A program made the position numbers and the translations under genes. DNA of 64,000 bases from Annona cherimola (lineage: Eukaryota; Streptophyta; Magnoliopsida; Magnoliales; Annonaceae): the NCBI GenBank assembly GCA_030490835.1, contig CM059972.1, forward strand, positions 35,939,452 to 36,003,451, in the 5' to 3' direction. Below, piece by piece: positions 44,989 to 58,606 of this stretch (positions within the stretch are counted from its first letter, which is position 1; each line of letters starts with the position of its first letter). The notes under the pieces were generated by a model. It did not search any database. It had not been told where the DNA came from and was given only the letters and a program-made list of their open reading frames with translations.

Positions 44989-45671
44989 TATTTGACTTCT
45001 TTTGTTGAAAATTCTATATGCTTTGCTATTTGATGAATAACCAAGGAAAATTGCTTCATCACTTTTGGCATCTAATTTTTCCAAATTAGTTTTTCCATTG
45101 TTTAACACATAACAAGTACATCGAACATTATGGAAATATGATATGTTTGGTTTTCTGCCTTTCCAAAGTTCATATGGGGTCTTTTTCAATATTTCTCTAA
45201 TGGTAACTTGGTTTAATACATGACAAGTTGTACTTACAACTTCACCCCAAAATTTTTTAGACAATTTACTCTCATTTATCATAGTTCTAGCCATTTATTG
45301 TATTGTCCTATTTTTCCTTTCAACAACTCCATTTTGTTGAGGAGTTCTTGGTGCAGAAAATGTATAGTGAATTCCTTTTTAGTTACAAAATTCTATGAAT
45401 CGTTTATTTTCAAATTCATCGCCATGATCACTTCTAATGGAAATAATTGAACTTTATTTTTCATTTTGCACCAAATTTGAAAACGTGACAAACATAGAAT
45501 ATGCCTCATCTTTGCTAGCTAAGAATATAATCCAAGTAAATCTTGAAAAATGGTCAAAAATTACAAATAGATACTTTTTCCCACCAAGAGTTAAAATGTC
45601 CGATGGCCCATAAAGATCCATATACAATAATTCAAGTCGTCTAGTCGTTGAAATTTCCCTTTTGGTGGAAA
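44989..45671 (-). pseudogene. Copia-2 pol: integrase fragment
   Basis: Matches 5190-5860 of Copia-1. The [14 protein letters not shown] end of the integrase core and the [14 protein letters not shown] block are recognisable. In-frame stops are near 45297 and 45382. Bounded by the tctac and atggc target sites. Confidence 0.88.
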
Positions 45672-48558
45672 ATGGCTGTGAAACCCCAACCTAAGTAGGG
45701 TCCAATGTATGCATTGGACATATAGAAGTGATTTATATGTGAATTAAATGAAGTATGGATGATTTTAGGATTTTATGATATTTTGCAATTAGGGTTTAAT
45801 TTAGAATAGTGATTAAAAATTTAATCGCCGGAGCCCAAAGTGAGTCAGTATGACCCGAGGGGTTTAACGAGGATTTAAAGGTGACAAGGTGTCATGAATA
45901 ATCATGTTAATAATTATGATTTAATTTATGGAGATTAAAGTATAATTATGGAATTAAGGTGAAAAATCATAGAAAATTCATAACTCAACGCCTGTAAGGC
46001 GGATTCAAGTGAAATTTGAGATGGAAGTTGATGATAATAGACTTAGTGTTATGAAATTATTAGATTATGAAAATTCTTGATTAAATTAGTGTAATAATTT
46101 ATTGATCATATTTTAAATCCAACCATTAACTTCAAACGGCTATAACTTGAGCTAGGAAAATCGGATTGAGATGAAATTTGAAATGGTTGAATGAAATTAT
46201 TAGATTAAAATTTTGAAAGGTTTGGATTAAGAAAATCATGTTAGGAAAATACCTGAATTGAAAAAGGTGCACGTAGTTGACTTTTACACCCAAGAGTACC
46301 ATGCATTAATGGCTAGAGTACATGGATTAATTGCATTATTTAATGGCATATATGAGGTGTCAAAGGGAGGCAATTCTAAGTGGATTTTATGAATTAAAAA
46401 AATGCTAAAATCCATGAAAAATCAGTAGCTTAAATGCAGGGTTTTAAATGGCTAAGGGAGTAGCTTCAAGAGGCATGTATGTGTGTCAACACAAGGTACG
46501 CTCATGGGTAATAAAGCATGGTTTTTGGATTTTTTTAAAAATCCCAAATATGCATCTAAAATACCTAAAAACCTAGGGTAAGTACTGGTCCATTAAGAAT
46601 GTGGAAAAAACCCCTGAAAATTCGTGAGCAACAGCTGCTCATTGATGATGCAAAAATGGACAGCTTGTGTATGCAAATGACGTGCACAGTTTGATGCTGC
46701 TGTAATGATTTTTGCTAATTTTTTTATGAAAAATTAATGCATAAATTAAATGCTAATTAGGTTTTTAATTTTTCCTTAAAATGAGATTAATAAAAAATGG
46801 AAAAAAATATGCAAATAGGCAGCAGCAATGTAGACGTGCAAAGGGACAGCTGGATGGTTGTGATTAGAACAGATTTTTGGATTTTTGAAAAATAGTAAAA
46901 AGAAATTTTACTACGCTGTGAGTTAACCAGAACATAAGAGGATAAGAGGGCATTTAATGGCTGTGAAAAATGCAATAACAAGTGGGGCCCATAGCTGGAA
47001 AATCCAGCACTATAAGAGCATGCACGTTCACATGGCTAAGGTTTTAGAAAAATTTCTAAGTGCTGGAATTTCATCCCAAGCACAACAGCAGCATGTTCCC
47101 ATTTTTGGACAGTAAGAAGGAAGAAATAGAAGGGGAAAAGGAGGGGAAAAGGAGGGATTATCAATTAATCAAGTAAGTTTATGTTAATCTTGATTTTATG
47201 CTTCAAATCTGGAAATTATATGATGTTATAAACCAAAATATAAATGAAGTAGTAAACGAAGGATTTTCACCATGAAATTTTTTTAAAATTTCATTATATG
47301 ATTATTAAGGGATGACAAAAATTTCAAATTGAAATATTAATCAGGTTTCAAATTAAAAATCCAAGAAGATTAACCTAAACAGGGTAAAACAGGTGACAAG
47401 ATCAGCTATAGAAAATTCTTTTTAATAATTTTTATAAATGGAATTTTATGCTGAAAATTTTACAGGATATATAATACATATTTAGGATCACACGAAAAAA
47501 ATAAAAATTAGGTTTATATAGGTATAAATATGCCCCATAATTACGTGATTAGGGCCGACCCTAAATTCACAACACTGTCCAGCACAGTGAAAATGCCAAA
47601 ATAAATATATAATGTTAATATTTCGGGATGAAATATTTATGAAAGTTAATTAATGTATTTATTGATGTATTATATAAATTTTAGAATGAAATTACTTTAT
47701 TTGATTATAAATCAAGATTTAGAGATTTCAATACGCCTGATTTCAGCATATATGGATAGTTTGAGAACAAAATCAAAAAGAAATAAGAAAACTATGTAGA
47801 AATGATCCAAATTGATATATATGTTAATAAACTAAATTTTGGTTAGGAAAATTTGGATTAATTGCTGAAAATTCGGATTTATAAAATTGTTTAGGGTTAT
47901 GTGGCAAGAAACACGTTAAACGTGTGAAAAATGGGTTCCAAAGTTGCTGGTTTGGGAACCAATGATTAGTGGAATTAAATCTCATAAAAATACCCTAAAT
48001 AAAGTTATAATTAAGGGTAATTATCATGATAAATTATTGACTAAGTTGATGACTTAGAAAATTTTATGAAATGTCTCATATATGTGTTGCCAAATGGGCA
48101 TATGAGAAAGAATTTATATGCATGAGTGATAAATGACTTGTGAAATATGATTTTGTGCAAAAATGCATAATAATATGATGAATTTCATGATTATATATCT
48201 GTTATAATTGTATGATGTTAATTCCAAATTTTGGAATTAATTAATGAGGTCTAAGGCAACGACGTGTGCTTAAAATGGGCACCGATGTGTGAATTTTGAA
48301 AAATAAGTAAAAAATGGCTTAAGGAAGATAATGAGCCATTAAATAATTTTTATTGAATGATTATTAAGTGATTGAATGATTACCCTATTTATGGGATTAA
48401 ATAGGGTGTGTAAAAGCTCATGTAATAAGTACGTGCTATATGAGTATAATGACTTGAGAAGTCAAAGGAATTATGTATGTTAATGGGTTGAAAAACCTAA
48501 GGAATATAAGTATTTGAAGATGATGCAAATAAATAAAATGTTATTTTCATTTATTTAG

Positions 48559-48605
48559 GCAAAGTCAAGGAAAAGAGTAAAAGAAAAGGATTATAGCGAT
48601 CTCAG
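48559..48605 (+). other. Putative leader micro-exon (45677 LTR)
   Basis: 47 nt, purine-rich, between CATTTATTTAG and GTAAGCAAGCG. Confidence 0.55.
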
Positions 48606-49725
48606 GTAAGCAAGCGAACTTTCTAAAATGCTATTTTCTTTCTATGTGATTGATATGATTGAAATGTTTATGTTTATGTTTCTATGTGATTGATAGGATT
48701 ATAGCCACAAGTTTTTGGAAAAATGACGGCTTTAATGAAAAGTCGTAAGTTTTGGAAAAGAATGACTTTAAGAAAAAGCCTCAAGGTTTGCCTCATGGGA
48801 AGCAAGCAATACATTTTAAGATATGGATTTTATCATCAGTGTTGCCAAAGATTGGCAATGCTTTATGTTAATGGAATTGAGAATTTTGCTTATGAGTAAG
48901 CAAGTTCTCCATGATACTGTTTTCAAAGGATTTCATGTTTGATGCCGATGGTTTTAAGAATTTGCTTTTAAGTAAGAAAGTTCTTTATAATATTGTTTCA
49001 AAAGTATTTTATAAGAAAAAGGAAATTTTTCCCTTTTTCATAAAGCAACAAATGTAAATAAGTTTTGAATTTCTCTTATGATGTTTAATGATAAATAATC
49101 ATGTTATAAAAGAAAAGAAAAAGAAAAAGGAGATTTGATTTATGAAAGAGATTTGTTTTGCTAGGTCTTGATAATTAAATAATAAATGATGATTTGAACA
49201 TAGTTCATATGTTTTGAAATGATATTCGAAAAGTTTTGATTTCCTTTCGATAAGGAAATCTATGTTGAAAATATCTTGAAAAATGTTTATATGAATGTGT
49301 TGAAGAGGATTTAAGGATGACCAACCTCCTATGTTGATTTTCTTAAAATGGTTTGGTTTCGAGTTGCTAAAATAGCATACAAAAGACCATGCAAGGCTCC
49401 TTTATATAAAAATGACAAAATTGATATGTGGACAAGAAATTGATTTTAAGGGGTTAGCACAATTGCATAACTTTTCTGAGCAAAAGGCCCCGAAATGGAA
49501 ACCAAGAAAATACTAGGAAAAATATATGATTTATTCTTGAAAATTTAAAAGTTTTGAAATTCTTTTATTAAAAAGGGTTTTAAAGTGTATCGTTTCTCAA
49601 ACATTTCAAATATTTATCAAAATATTTTACTCGAAATGTTTCTAACAGAATTTAAAGAAGGTCATCCTAAAATTAGATTTCAAATAACAACTTATTATAG
49701 TGGGTGCGCTCGCTTTACAAGTTGA

Positions 49726-49900
49726 CACAGACTGCGGTCTGTGATGTGTTTTTTTCAAAATAATTTATTTTAAAAAGACACAGACTTCGGTCTGTGATGT
49801 TTTTGAGTTATGGATGCAGACAAAGGTCTGTGATCCCGGTTTAAAAGGACATGAGCTGCGGTTTGTGGTTCTTCAAACTAAACGGGCTGCGGTCCATCAT
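49726..49900 (+). repeat. CACAGAC/GTCTGTG tetraloop hairpin array
   Basis: 49726-49743 is a perfect 7-bp stem with a TGCG loop. 49779-49796 has the same stem with a TTCG loop. 49817-49832 is a shorter stem with loop AAAG. Two degenerate units follow to about 49900. Confidence 0.85.
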
Positions 49901-50403
49901 AATAATGCATGGTGCACCAGTACAAGAAACAGGCAGGTTGTAGAGCACGGTTGGGATGACCGGGGCCCACTCTACATAAGGCCAAGTCGCTAAGGGATGG
50001 CAGGAGTGCCAGCGGCTCCCTCCCTGAGATGGGAGGAAGATAAATAAACAGCTGCCTGGCTAGCGTGCTGTTAAGGATTCTCTTCCAAAAGGTAGCATGA
50101 TCACTTGCTAAGTGTCATTACTGGATGGGGAGAAATGTGTTTGCATAAGTTTTACTTTTCAAAAGCCCAAAGATTGGGATATAAAAGCATTTATATAGAA
50201 AATTATCCTAAATTGGATTTTTATGAGCCATTATGTATAAGTTACTCTAAAAGCAGGGTGTTTGACACAAAATGTGTAAATATTAAGAATAAAAAGAAAT
50301 AATTCTTATGCAAAAATTTTCATGAAAAGGATTTATGACTTGTTTGCTATAAACAAGCCCTAAGATGGGGATTATAAAAAAGGGTTTATGTTGGAAAATG
50401 TTT

Positions 50404-50718
50404 TGGACATAAGAATGTCCATTTCCTAAAGGGATTTATGTTGGAACATGTGTAGACATAAAAATGTCCGTTTCTAAAAAAGTTTAAGGGATAAAAGTGT
50501 TTGTGGACATATGAATGTCCATTGCCAAAGGAAACTATGTGAAAAATGTTTTGAGACATTAAATGTCTTTTGACTAAAGGATTTTATGATGAAAAATATT
50601 TTTGGACATAAAAATGTGTTTCGCTGAGAAAGGCTTATATAAATAATGTTTTAGGACATGAGAATGTCCTCCCTTGCCAAAGAATTTATGAGAAAAATGT
50701 TTTGGACGTAAAACGTCC
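50404..50718 (+). repeat. GGACAT/ATGTCC hairpin array, 50-bp period
   Basis: Units begin at 50405, 50455, 50505, 50554, 50604, 50654 and 50704, a strikingly even 49-50 bp spacing. Most are GGACAT...ATGTCC with 3-4 nt loops. One is GGACGT...ACGTCC and one AGACATT...AATGTCT. Confidence 0.88.
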
Positions 50719-51523
50719 ACTGGCAAAAGATGGTTTTATGTAAATGTCTTGGAAAATTGGAAATATTCACTCAAGACAAAAAGGGAATTAAATAAAGAGG
50801 GTAAAACATGGATGTTTTGCCTTAACAAGAACAGAGGTGGCTTGTAAATGATTTTAAGAATAAATATTTTATGATAATGTTCAAGGACATAGAATTATCC
50901 TTATGAACACAGGATTTCATGATAATGTTTCAGGACATATAAATTCCTCAAGAAAAAGGTGTTCAAGATATTTAATGAAATGATTTTCAAGGAAGTCTTG
51001 CCCTAAAAGATAAAATGCTTGTTTACTGAGTTGTCACTCACGTTTTGTTTTCCAAACCTTAGACAGGTACTGGGAGACTCAAGCGGTCAAGGACCTAAGA
51101 AATGGAGAAAAGGTACGAGATAGTACTATATGGGCTAAAAGGATTAGCCATAGTGAGTGGAATGATATGAATGGAAGTTTTCAGGTATGTTGATATATAT
51201 GTGAACTTGTTTAAAGTTCTGAGTTCTAGGTAAACTAATGATTGATTATATGTATGTATGCAATGGAAATGCCATGATTAGGTCAAGAAAACCTTTAATG
51301 TATAAGTACATGTTGAGAAGTTATAAAATGGATATGTACAAGTGTACCATTGCTTATGTTATAAATGAAATGATGATGAATGAAGAAATGAAGAAAAAAA
51401 AATTGGACGAGATCCAATTAAAATCCCGCTGCGTGATCAGGGCAACAATCCTGATTCACATTTACCAATCAATAAGATCTTGAGGTAAGGAACTGACGTC
51501 TCGGTTTGAGGCGCCACAATGGC

Positions 51524-51665
51524 ATTTTGGGTTGTTTGGATAATTGACATGCCTTGCAAATCTTATCCTTGTCATACTTAAACTTTGGTAACCCTTGAAC
51601 TAAACTCTTTTTCCACAAGGTTTTAATATTTGACATATTTATATGTCCAAGCCTTGTATGCCATA
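51524..51665 (-). pseudogene. Copia-2 pol: pre-integrase zinc region fragment
   Basis: Matches about 5890-6030 of Copia-1 ([15 protein letters not shown] segment on the minus strand), between the atggc site and the insertion at 51671. Confidence 0.8.
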
Positions 51666-51670
51666 CCCAT

Positions 51671-54600
51671 TGTGAAACCCTAATTCAAGTAGAAATCATG
51701 TAAATGTCATTGAATGATTTACGTATGAATAATGTATTCATAATTGAATTATTTATGATTTTAAGATTTTTGCAGTTAGGTGATTTGTGTGAATGTTGTT
51801 TAAATTTACCAATTGAAGATAATGTGGTTAAATATGATTGAAATATCATAATGAGGATGGATAAATATTAGCATGCCATGAAATATAAAATTAAATTTAA
51901 TAAGGTGATTAATGGAGATAAGGAGGCTAATTATAGAGCCAAGTTGAGAAAATATTGAAAAATTCATAACTTGATGACCTTAAGGCGGATTAAGGTGAAA
52001 ATTGAGGGGAAAGCACATAATTTTGTGCTTAATCACATGGAAAAATTTTATTATGAAAATTTTGTGGATAATTGATCATCACCGTTCAAAACTTAAAATG
52101 ATCATAACTTGAGTTAGAAAGATCGGATTGAGGTGAAATTTGAAATGAACGGCTAAAATTATGAAATCAAGGTTATGGAAGGATTTGATCATGAAAATGA
52201 TTATGGAATTAATCTTGCATGAAATTGTGATTAGAGATTTTGATTTTTCAAACCAAAAAGTGAATAGCATTTATGTTGAAAATGAGTAAAATAATCAAAT
52301 GAATAAAGACAAATTTAAGGTGTCAAGAGGAGGTAATTTGTAGGGTATTTTGTGAATTACTAAAAATGAGAAAATTCCTGCAATTATCTCATAATTAAAT
52401 GCATAATTAAATAATCCGAAAAGGGCATGGAAGAGGTGGCAGATAGGGACGTCCAAACAGCCATATAATTGCATTTTATGAAATATTTTTAATAAAATAA
52501 ATAACCAAAGTCAACTCTGAGTTAATGAGGATAAAATTGCATTAAATTAAAGTGTAATTCGGATTTAAAAGGGGTAGATCTGGACCGTTGAAAGGGAAAA
52601 GAAAAATGGACAGCAGCATATCCCCTTGATGAGCTGGACGGTTTAGCAGCTTTATGCCTATTTTCTAATTTTTTAAATTATGCTAAAATGACCCTAAATG
52701 AGCTACACAACTAGGTAATTAAATGAATAATTAAATAAAGCTACACCATAATTAATAATGATAAGATAAACTGCTGAAAATGGGGGACGTGTACAGGCTG
52801 CAAAATGGAGCAGAAAAATATGGACCATTTAAACAACTAGGAAAGGGAATTTTTTTATTTTTTAAAAAATTTCTAAATGCATGAATAATTAGCCTAGGTT
52901 AAAAATCTGCAAAATTCATTGAAAAAATGGAAAACAACAGCTATTGTGGACGTGATTTGGTGGACAGATTTGACATGCTTAAATGCATTTGATAATTATC
53001 AAATTTATAATTAAGAAAAAAATAATTTAAATGGTCCAAAAGTTCCCATGTCATCTAAGGATATAGAATTGCATTGGAATGATCAATGATGAGGTGGCAA
53101 GTGGGGTAGCAAGGGACGTCCATATGCATGAAGGGGACTTAGAAAATTCTCTGCATTTTTGAGCTCTCCTTTTCAGTAGAAACTCATGTTACCTCTTTCC
53201 CCACCTTTTAAATCCAAAAACAAGTGAATAAAAAAGGAAAAAAAAAGGAGGAATTAAGTGGAGGAAGCTTGCTTGAGAAGTGGAAGTTAAGTGTTATTCT
53301 ATACAAGTAAGTATATGCTTGTGTTTGAGTGATTTTAATTTAGCTTTTCTAACACAATTTATGAGATGTAAATGTGATTCATAATGAAGCTTTTAATGAG
53401 GATTGATGATGATTTTAATTGGGATATTTAATGAGAATTTAATAGCAAATATGAAATCAAGAGTATAGATGGAAGTAGAAAGTGATTAGTGTTGAATATG
53501 AGTTCATCAACTAGCCTAAACTTGCTGAAAATTTTGTTTGATGTTTCTGATTTATTTAGTTGATATAATCACATGATAATTCATGATTTTATGTTGAATA
53601 TATATAAAATTTAGCATGATCTATGAACTGTAAAAGGTAAGCTAGTTAGGGTTCCTTCTAAGACCCGAAATTCACGTTTAAATGTTGAAAATGATACATG
53701 AAATGATTCAAATAAATTATGGATGAATTGTAGGGTAAAACACCCTAAATATAGGGAACTTTGGACATGAAAAGGGACCTTGCATGAATTGCCCAAAATC
53801 GGATTTTTATAAGAGGTGTCAAGTGGATGTCCAAAGGGGTGTAAATGGGTATTATACATGCATAAAAAGTTGCTATTTTATAAGAAACTTATATATGGAT
53901 TTTAAATATGTGAAAATGCATTGAATTTAGGTTAAGAAAATTGGGATTAATTTCTGGAATCAAATAGATAAAAATCTGTTTTGATTTGAATATCAAAAGA
54001 GACGTTTAAAGTGTAGAAATCGGATGTCAAAGTTGCTGTTTTGGAACTTTGAAATTTGTGGATTAAAAATTCGTAAATATGCACTAAATAAGTGTTAAAT
54101 GAAGTGCATAAACATGCTGAATTAGAAACTAAAGTGTTGATTTGAAAAATTTTAAGAAATATATGAAGTAGATGTTGATAAATGTACATATGTGAAGTAG
54201 TAAGCATGATAAGATGATAAATGAATTATGTGAAATATTAAAATGCAAAAATATGTTAAAATATGATGGAAAAACATGAAATGCATTGCTGATTTGATAA
54301 TCTCAAAATTTGAGATTAATATATATAGGAATTAAATATGTGGTATAATGAATGATTGAGATACGTAAGTGTGTAATGTACGTATACCCGACTTGGAGAT
54401 TAAGCGGGTTATGAATATTTATGGAAATGGGTTGGAAAACTAAGTAAATGCAAGTAAATGGAATTTGCATTAATATTATGTTATTCTTTAATAGGCAAAG
54501 GAAAGGAAAAGGTTGATCTGGAAAGCTCTCATGAACAAGGTAAGCAAGCCAATTTTCTAAATGAATTTCTATTTATTAAAATTTCCTTGAAATAATTGAA

Positions 54601-55598
54601 AATGATGTTTTAAATGCTTTTATTTGTTTAGAAAATTTTATTTGAAACTTATTTTTAAATTTTTAAGAATGGCGATTCCTTAGTTCACTTTATATGGACA
54701 ATTGTCTTGCATAAATGCTTTATGAACTTTGAGAAATTTACTGCTTTATGAAATTATGCGAGAAAAATCAAGCTAGCATGTCATGTATAAAATTCATGTG
54801 CACAATGCTTAAGGTTCACCTTAAAGGTATAAGTGGACCGCTTGTCCCCCTTTGGTGTTACCGAGTCGCTAACATAGGCCAAGGGCCGACGGCGTCTCCC
54901 TGTGTGGGAGGAGATGAAGACGGGTGGTCGCCTAGTTAGCCTCCATCCTAAGGGATTATAATGCATTCATTGCATCATCATTTTATATCCCTGGGGGGGG
55001 GGTATAATGTTGCTTTCCATAATGAATACAAATAAAAGGTTTCTGCTCCGCAGGTAGTTGATCACTTGATAAGTGTCTCTACTAAATGGAGGGAAATATT
55101 TTTAGAAAATGTTGCCTTTAAAATACTTTGCTTGAAAATATACATAAAGCTTGCTTATTGAGTATACAACTCACGTTTTTGTTTTCCAAACCCATAGACA
55201 GGTGAAAGAAGAGACTCGGCTAAGGAGCAAATGAAATATCATTAAAGCGAGAGAAAAACATTAGCAGTTATTATGATATAGAAGAACTTATGTTGAATGG
55301 AGGTAATTATGTTGTTGTTTTTATGATGACAACCATGGTTAATACATGCAGTGACATCTGATTTAGGAGAATGCTGAAATGTTTCTTGAATATCATGCTT
55401 TGAATGGTTGGAAATGATTTGTTATCACTTGAGATGTAATTATGAGGAAATAAACTCCTATGGAAATATATTAAATTGGATAATTATCCGTTAAAAAACC
55501 CGCCGTGTGACAGGGGTAACAATCCTGATCACGTTTACCAGTCGATAATGATCCCAAGGTAAGGCTTAGGATGTGACGCTTGGGTTGGGGGCGCCACA
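51671..55598 (+). repeat. Chromovirus solo LTR (3,928 bp)
   Basis: TGTGAAACCC...GGGGGCGCCACA. The flanks cccat (51666-51670) and tccat (55599-55603) differ by one base, a decayed target duplication. Donor-like CAAGTAAGTAT at 53306, micro-exon 54495-54539, GC-rich module 54800-54955, AGACAGG acceptor near 55200. Confidence 0.9.
54495..54539 (+). other. Putative leader micro-exon (51671 LTR)
   Basis: 45 nt between TTCTTTAATAG and GTAAGCAAGCC. Confidence 0.55.
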
Positions 55599-55603
55599 TC
55601 CAT

Positions 55604-56004
55604 TGATAATTTTCTATGGCTATTAGACATTTTTCCTCAAGTTCATCTAGGCAAACCAAATATACATTTCCATGTCTTTTGCCAGTAAATACTATGTGTT
55701 CATCATCAAAAACATTGCATATAGAGGATTCAAATACAATTTTATATCCTTTATCACATAATTGACTAATATTCATTAAGTTGTGTTTGAGTCCTTCAAC
55801 AAATAGTACGTTCTCAAGACATGCATTTGAAATTTCATAAACATTTCCTTTACCTTTTATTTTACCTTATTCATTATTTCCAAAAGCAACTGTTCCTTCG
55901 TTGCACGGGTTGATCTTATGGAATAGTCCTTTTTCTCCTGTCACATGTCTTGAGCAGCCACTATCCATAAACCATATGTTATTGGCCTTTTCTCTAAGAC
56001 AAAC
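55604..56004 (-). pseudogene. Copia-2 pol: protease region
   Basis: Matches 6040-6430 of Copia-1, including the DSGCS protease motif near 55960 and the [11 protein letters not shown] block. A stop interrupts near 55869. The 5' edge is just after a pyrimidine-rich tract and CAG at 56005-56007. Confidence 0.88.
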
Positions 56005-56029
56005 CTGCAAAAGTAAAGTCAAGTGGAGC

Positions 56030-56354
56030 TCATCCTTTTGGTACCCATTTTATAGGTCCATTTGGGTTAGTTATCCATTGGAATCTACGTTGATCTTCTC
56101 TTGAAGCCATGAATCCAATGCTTTTGGGCATCCAAACTAATTTTGCACCAAGGTTTTGTAATTTTCTCAATTTGCATTGAAATGCCTTGTGTTCCAACTT
56201 GTTGCAAAAATTACATGCTCTTGGGAGTCGAGGAGTGGGAAGCCATTTGGTAATTGGTTCCCCGGTTGGTCTTTTGCTCCAAACCACATAATTTAATTTT
56301 GGTTTAGCATGAATTAGTTTGGCATTGTTCTTTGGAGCATTAGATTTGCCTTGC
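56030..56354 (-). pseudogene. Copia-2 Gag C-terminal fragment
   Basis: Contains the Cys/His cluster CNFCNKLEHKAFQC and ends GPIKWVPKG with TGA at 56030-56032. The upstream part is missing where the truncated chromovirus LTR begins. Confidence 0.88.
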
Positions 56355-58606
56355 TAATCACTACAAGACGAAATAGCAATTCTTTTTTATATTTTAATCA
56401 AATTTTGGATTTTAGTGGAAAAATAAAGAAAAATTCATAAGTTGCAATCCGGGTGTCGGAATTCGATGAAATTTTTTATGGATGGTTAAAAATTCATGAT
56501 GAACATGATGAATGGTTTAAGATGTGATGAAAATCACAAATTAAAGGTCAAGATGGAGTGTCAAATGGAGATTAAAAAAGTAATCTAACTTTTCATTAAT
56601 TATGCATTTGACTTTTATTTAAATAAATAATATAAAAAAAAATGAAAAGCAGCTGCAATGGCAGGGACGTGCAGGCTATGGTGGGAGAGTTTGACCAAAA
56701 ATCAAAGGCTTAAAATCATCATAATCATAAACCAATGGTTACGATTGATTTAGCCTAATTTAATTAATTTTAAAAATTAAAAAAATTTAAAAAAAATAGG
56801 GCTGCATAGGGTGGCTGGATCAGGCCTAGGTTGGGCAGCTCTTGGCTCAAAGAAATTTTCAAAATTAAAAAGAAATACCAATTTATAATACCTCAAAGCT
56901 AGGGGGTAAATTCCAAATTGTTGAAAAATGCAACCCTATAAATAGGGCCGCAGGGTGGACGTCCAAGGCATCATATCCCAGCTCCACTTGAGCCATTCCA
57001 TGCCCCCAAAACCCTCCCACACGTCCAAGGAAGAAGAAGAAGAAGTTAGAGAGAGAAAGTGTGAGAAAAAGTATGATATCTCCACTTCGGGTAAGTGATT
57101 TCTACCCAAATTTCTTTTGGATGTTAAGTAGAGTAGAACCATGCTTAGATAATTCCTAATCATGAGAAAATTAGTATATATCTAATGCTTAAACGGAATT
57201 ATGCCAAAACATCAAAAATTTGGAGCGAAGATAGGGTATTCGGGAAGATAGCATATGATATGTGAAAATAATGATCCAAAATTGATAAATGATTATTTGA
57301 GATGTATGATTATGATAAATATGATGTTGTAATGATGATATATTAATTTCATGATTTTTGGAATTAAGGATTATGCTTAAGTGAATTTATGTTGATTTTT
57401 AGTATATGGAGAAAATGATTTTTTTCTCCAAGTAAATGATGATAAATTCAAAATATATGAAATGTCCTATGATATACTAGGCACAAGCTATGTCATGGTA
57501 TTTTTTTAATTTTGGAAAAAATATCAATTTTTGGAACCTATGAACAGTAACCACGTCTCTATGAACAGTAACTCGGATGAACAGTAACTGCTACAGTAAA
57601 CAGCGTAGTTTTGGAGAAAATTTGAGATTAATATTTAAATATAAGGATGGAAATTTTGAGGAACCTATGCATAAAAATATCCATATAAATAAATAATTCC
57701 CAAATATTATAGAGCATGCATGGGAAACAGCTTGAATAGAAGAAATAAAATTATCCTTTTTCCTTGAATAGGAAAAGGAAAAGAAAAGGTCGAAGACACC
57801 CACTGAGAAGGTAAGCAAGTTATACCTTTTGCAAATTATTTCCAAAATGCTTGAAATTGTTCGTAAATTGCTTTATGAAATTTTTTTAAGGTTGGTCATA
57901 CCTATAACTGCTTTACATGAACTGAAGTTCGTTTGTTAAATTGTTTATTAAATGCTTTTTATGAAATTGTTTATGATTTGCAAATATCATGCCGGCATGT
58001 GTATGTAAATGAGCATGTGCACGAGGAATAGGCCTTAGTCGATGTAGTAAGCGGACCGGATGTCCCCCTCGCTATTGCCAAGTCGCTTAATAGGCCCAGG
58101 CCGGCGGCGACCTCCCTGAGATGGAAGCATGTATGGGATGGGCGCCTAGCTAGCGTCGCATCCAAAGGAATGTCATGAATGCTATGTACGCATTGCATTT
58201 GCATTTTATGAAATGCATGAAAATGATTGAAAAATTATGTATGGCTTGCTTATAGAGTATTATTACTCACCCATGCTTTTTCAACAACAGACAGGAAAAG
58301 ATGATGAAGGCAGCATGTAAAATGACATGTAGTTTTGATGAAATGTTGTATATGTAAATTTTATGTAAAGACAATGATGATAATTTTGAGATGGAAATGA
58401 ATATTTTTGTTTATGGAATAGTTTTGGGTTATAATTGTGATATGTGAAATATATTTCATGTTGGATGAATGATGGAAATTTTCCATGTATTGATGATATA
58501 AAAAAAAATTTCTGCCGTGTGATCAGGGCAACAATCCTGAGTCACGTTTACCAATCAGAACGATCCCGGAGTAAGGCTTCAAGTCACCTTGGTTTGGGGC
58601 GCCACG
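56355..58606 (+). repeat. Chromovirus LTR, 5'-truncated (about 2,250 bp)
   Basis: Starts at a TAATCACTACA block that is about 240 bp inside the Tekay-like LTR (compare 24838) and runs to GGGGCGCCACG at 58606. TATA is near 56938, donor at 57091, micro-exon at 57772-57810, acceptor near 58290. About 200 bp of the adjoining gag is also missing, so a deletion probably removed the LTR start together with neighbouring Copia-2 sequence. Confidence 0.88.
57772..57810 (+). other. Putative leader micro-exon (56355 LTR)
   Basis: 39 nt between TTCCTTGAATAG and GTAAGCAAGTT, the same length as 20111-20149 and 17871-17909. Confidence 0.55.

Larger units (their letters stand above)
45677..51518 (+). repeat. 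Chromovirus solo LTR, very long (5,842 bp)
   Basis: TGTGAAACCCC...GGCGCCACA with perfect atggc duplications (45672-45676, 51519-51523). It has TATA-like CTATAAGAGC near 47008, donor-like CAAGTAAGTTT at 47173, micro-exon 48559-48605, and a long presumed second intron (48606 to about 51063). That intron contains two hairpin arrays and a GC-rich module (49915-50080). No retrotransposon domain in any frame, so it is a solo LTR of unusual length. Confidence 0.93.

Noticed and set aside
50404..50718. Hairpin array as a microRNA precursor
   Set aside because: Stems of 6-8 bp are far too short for a plant precursor.
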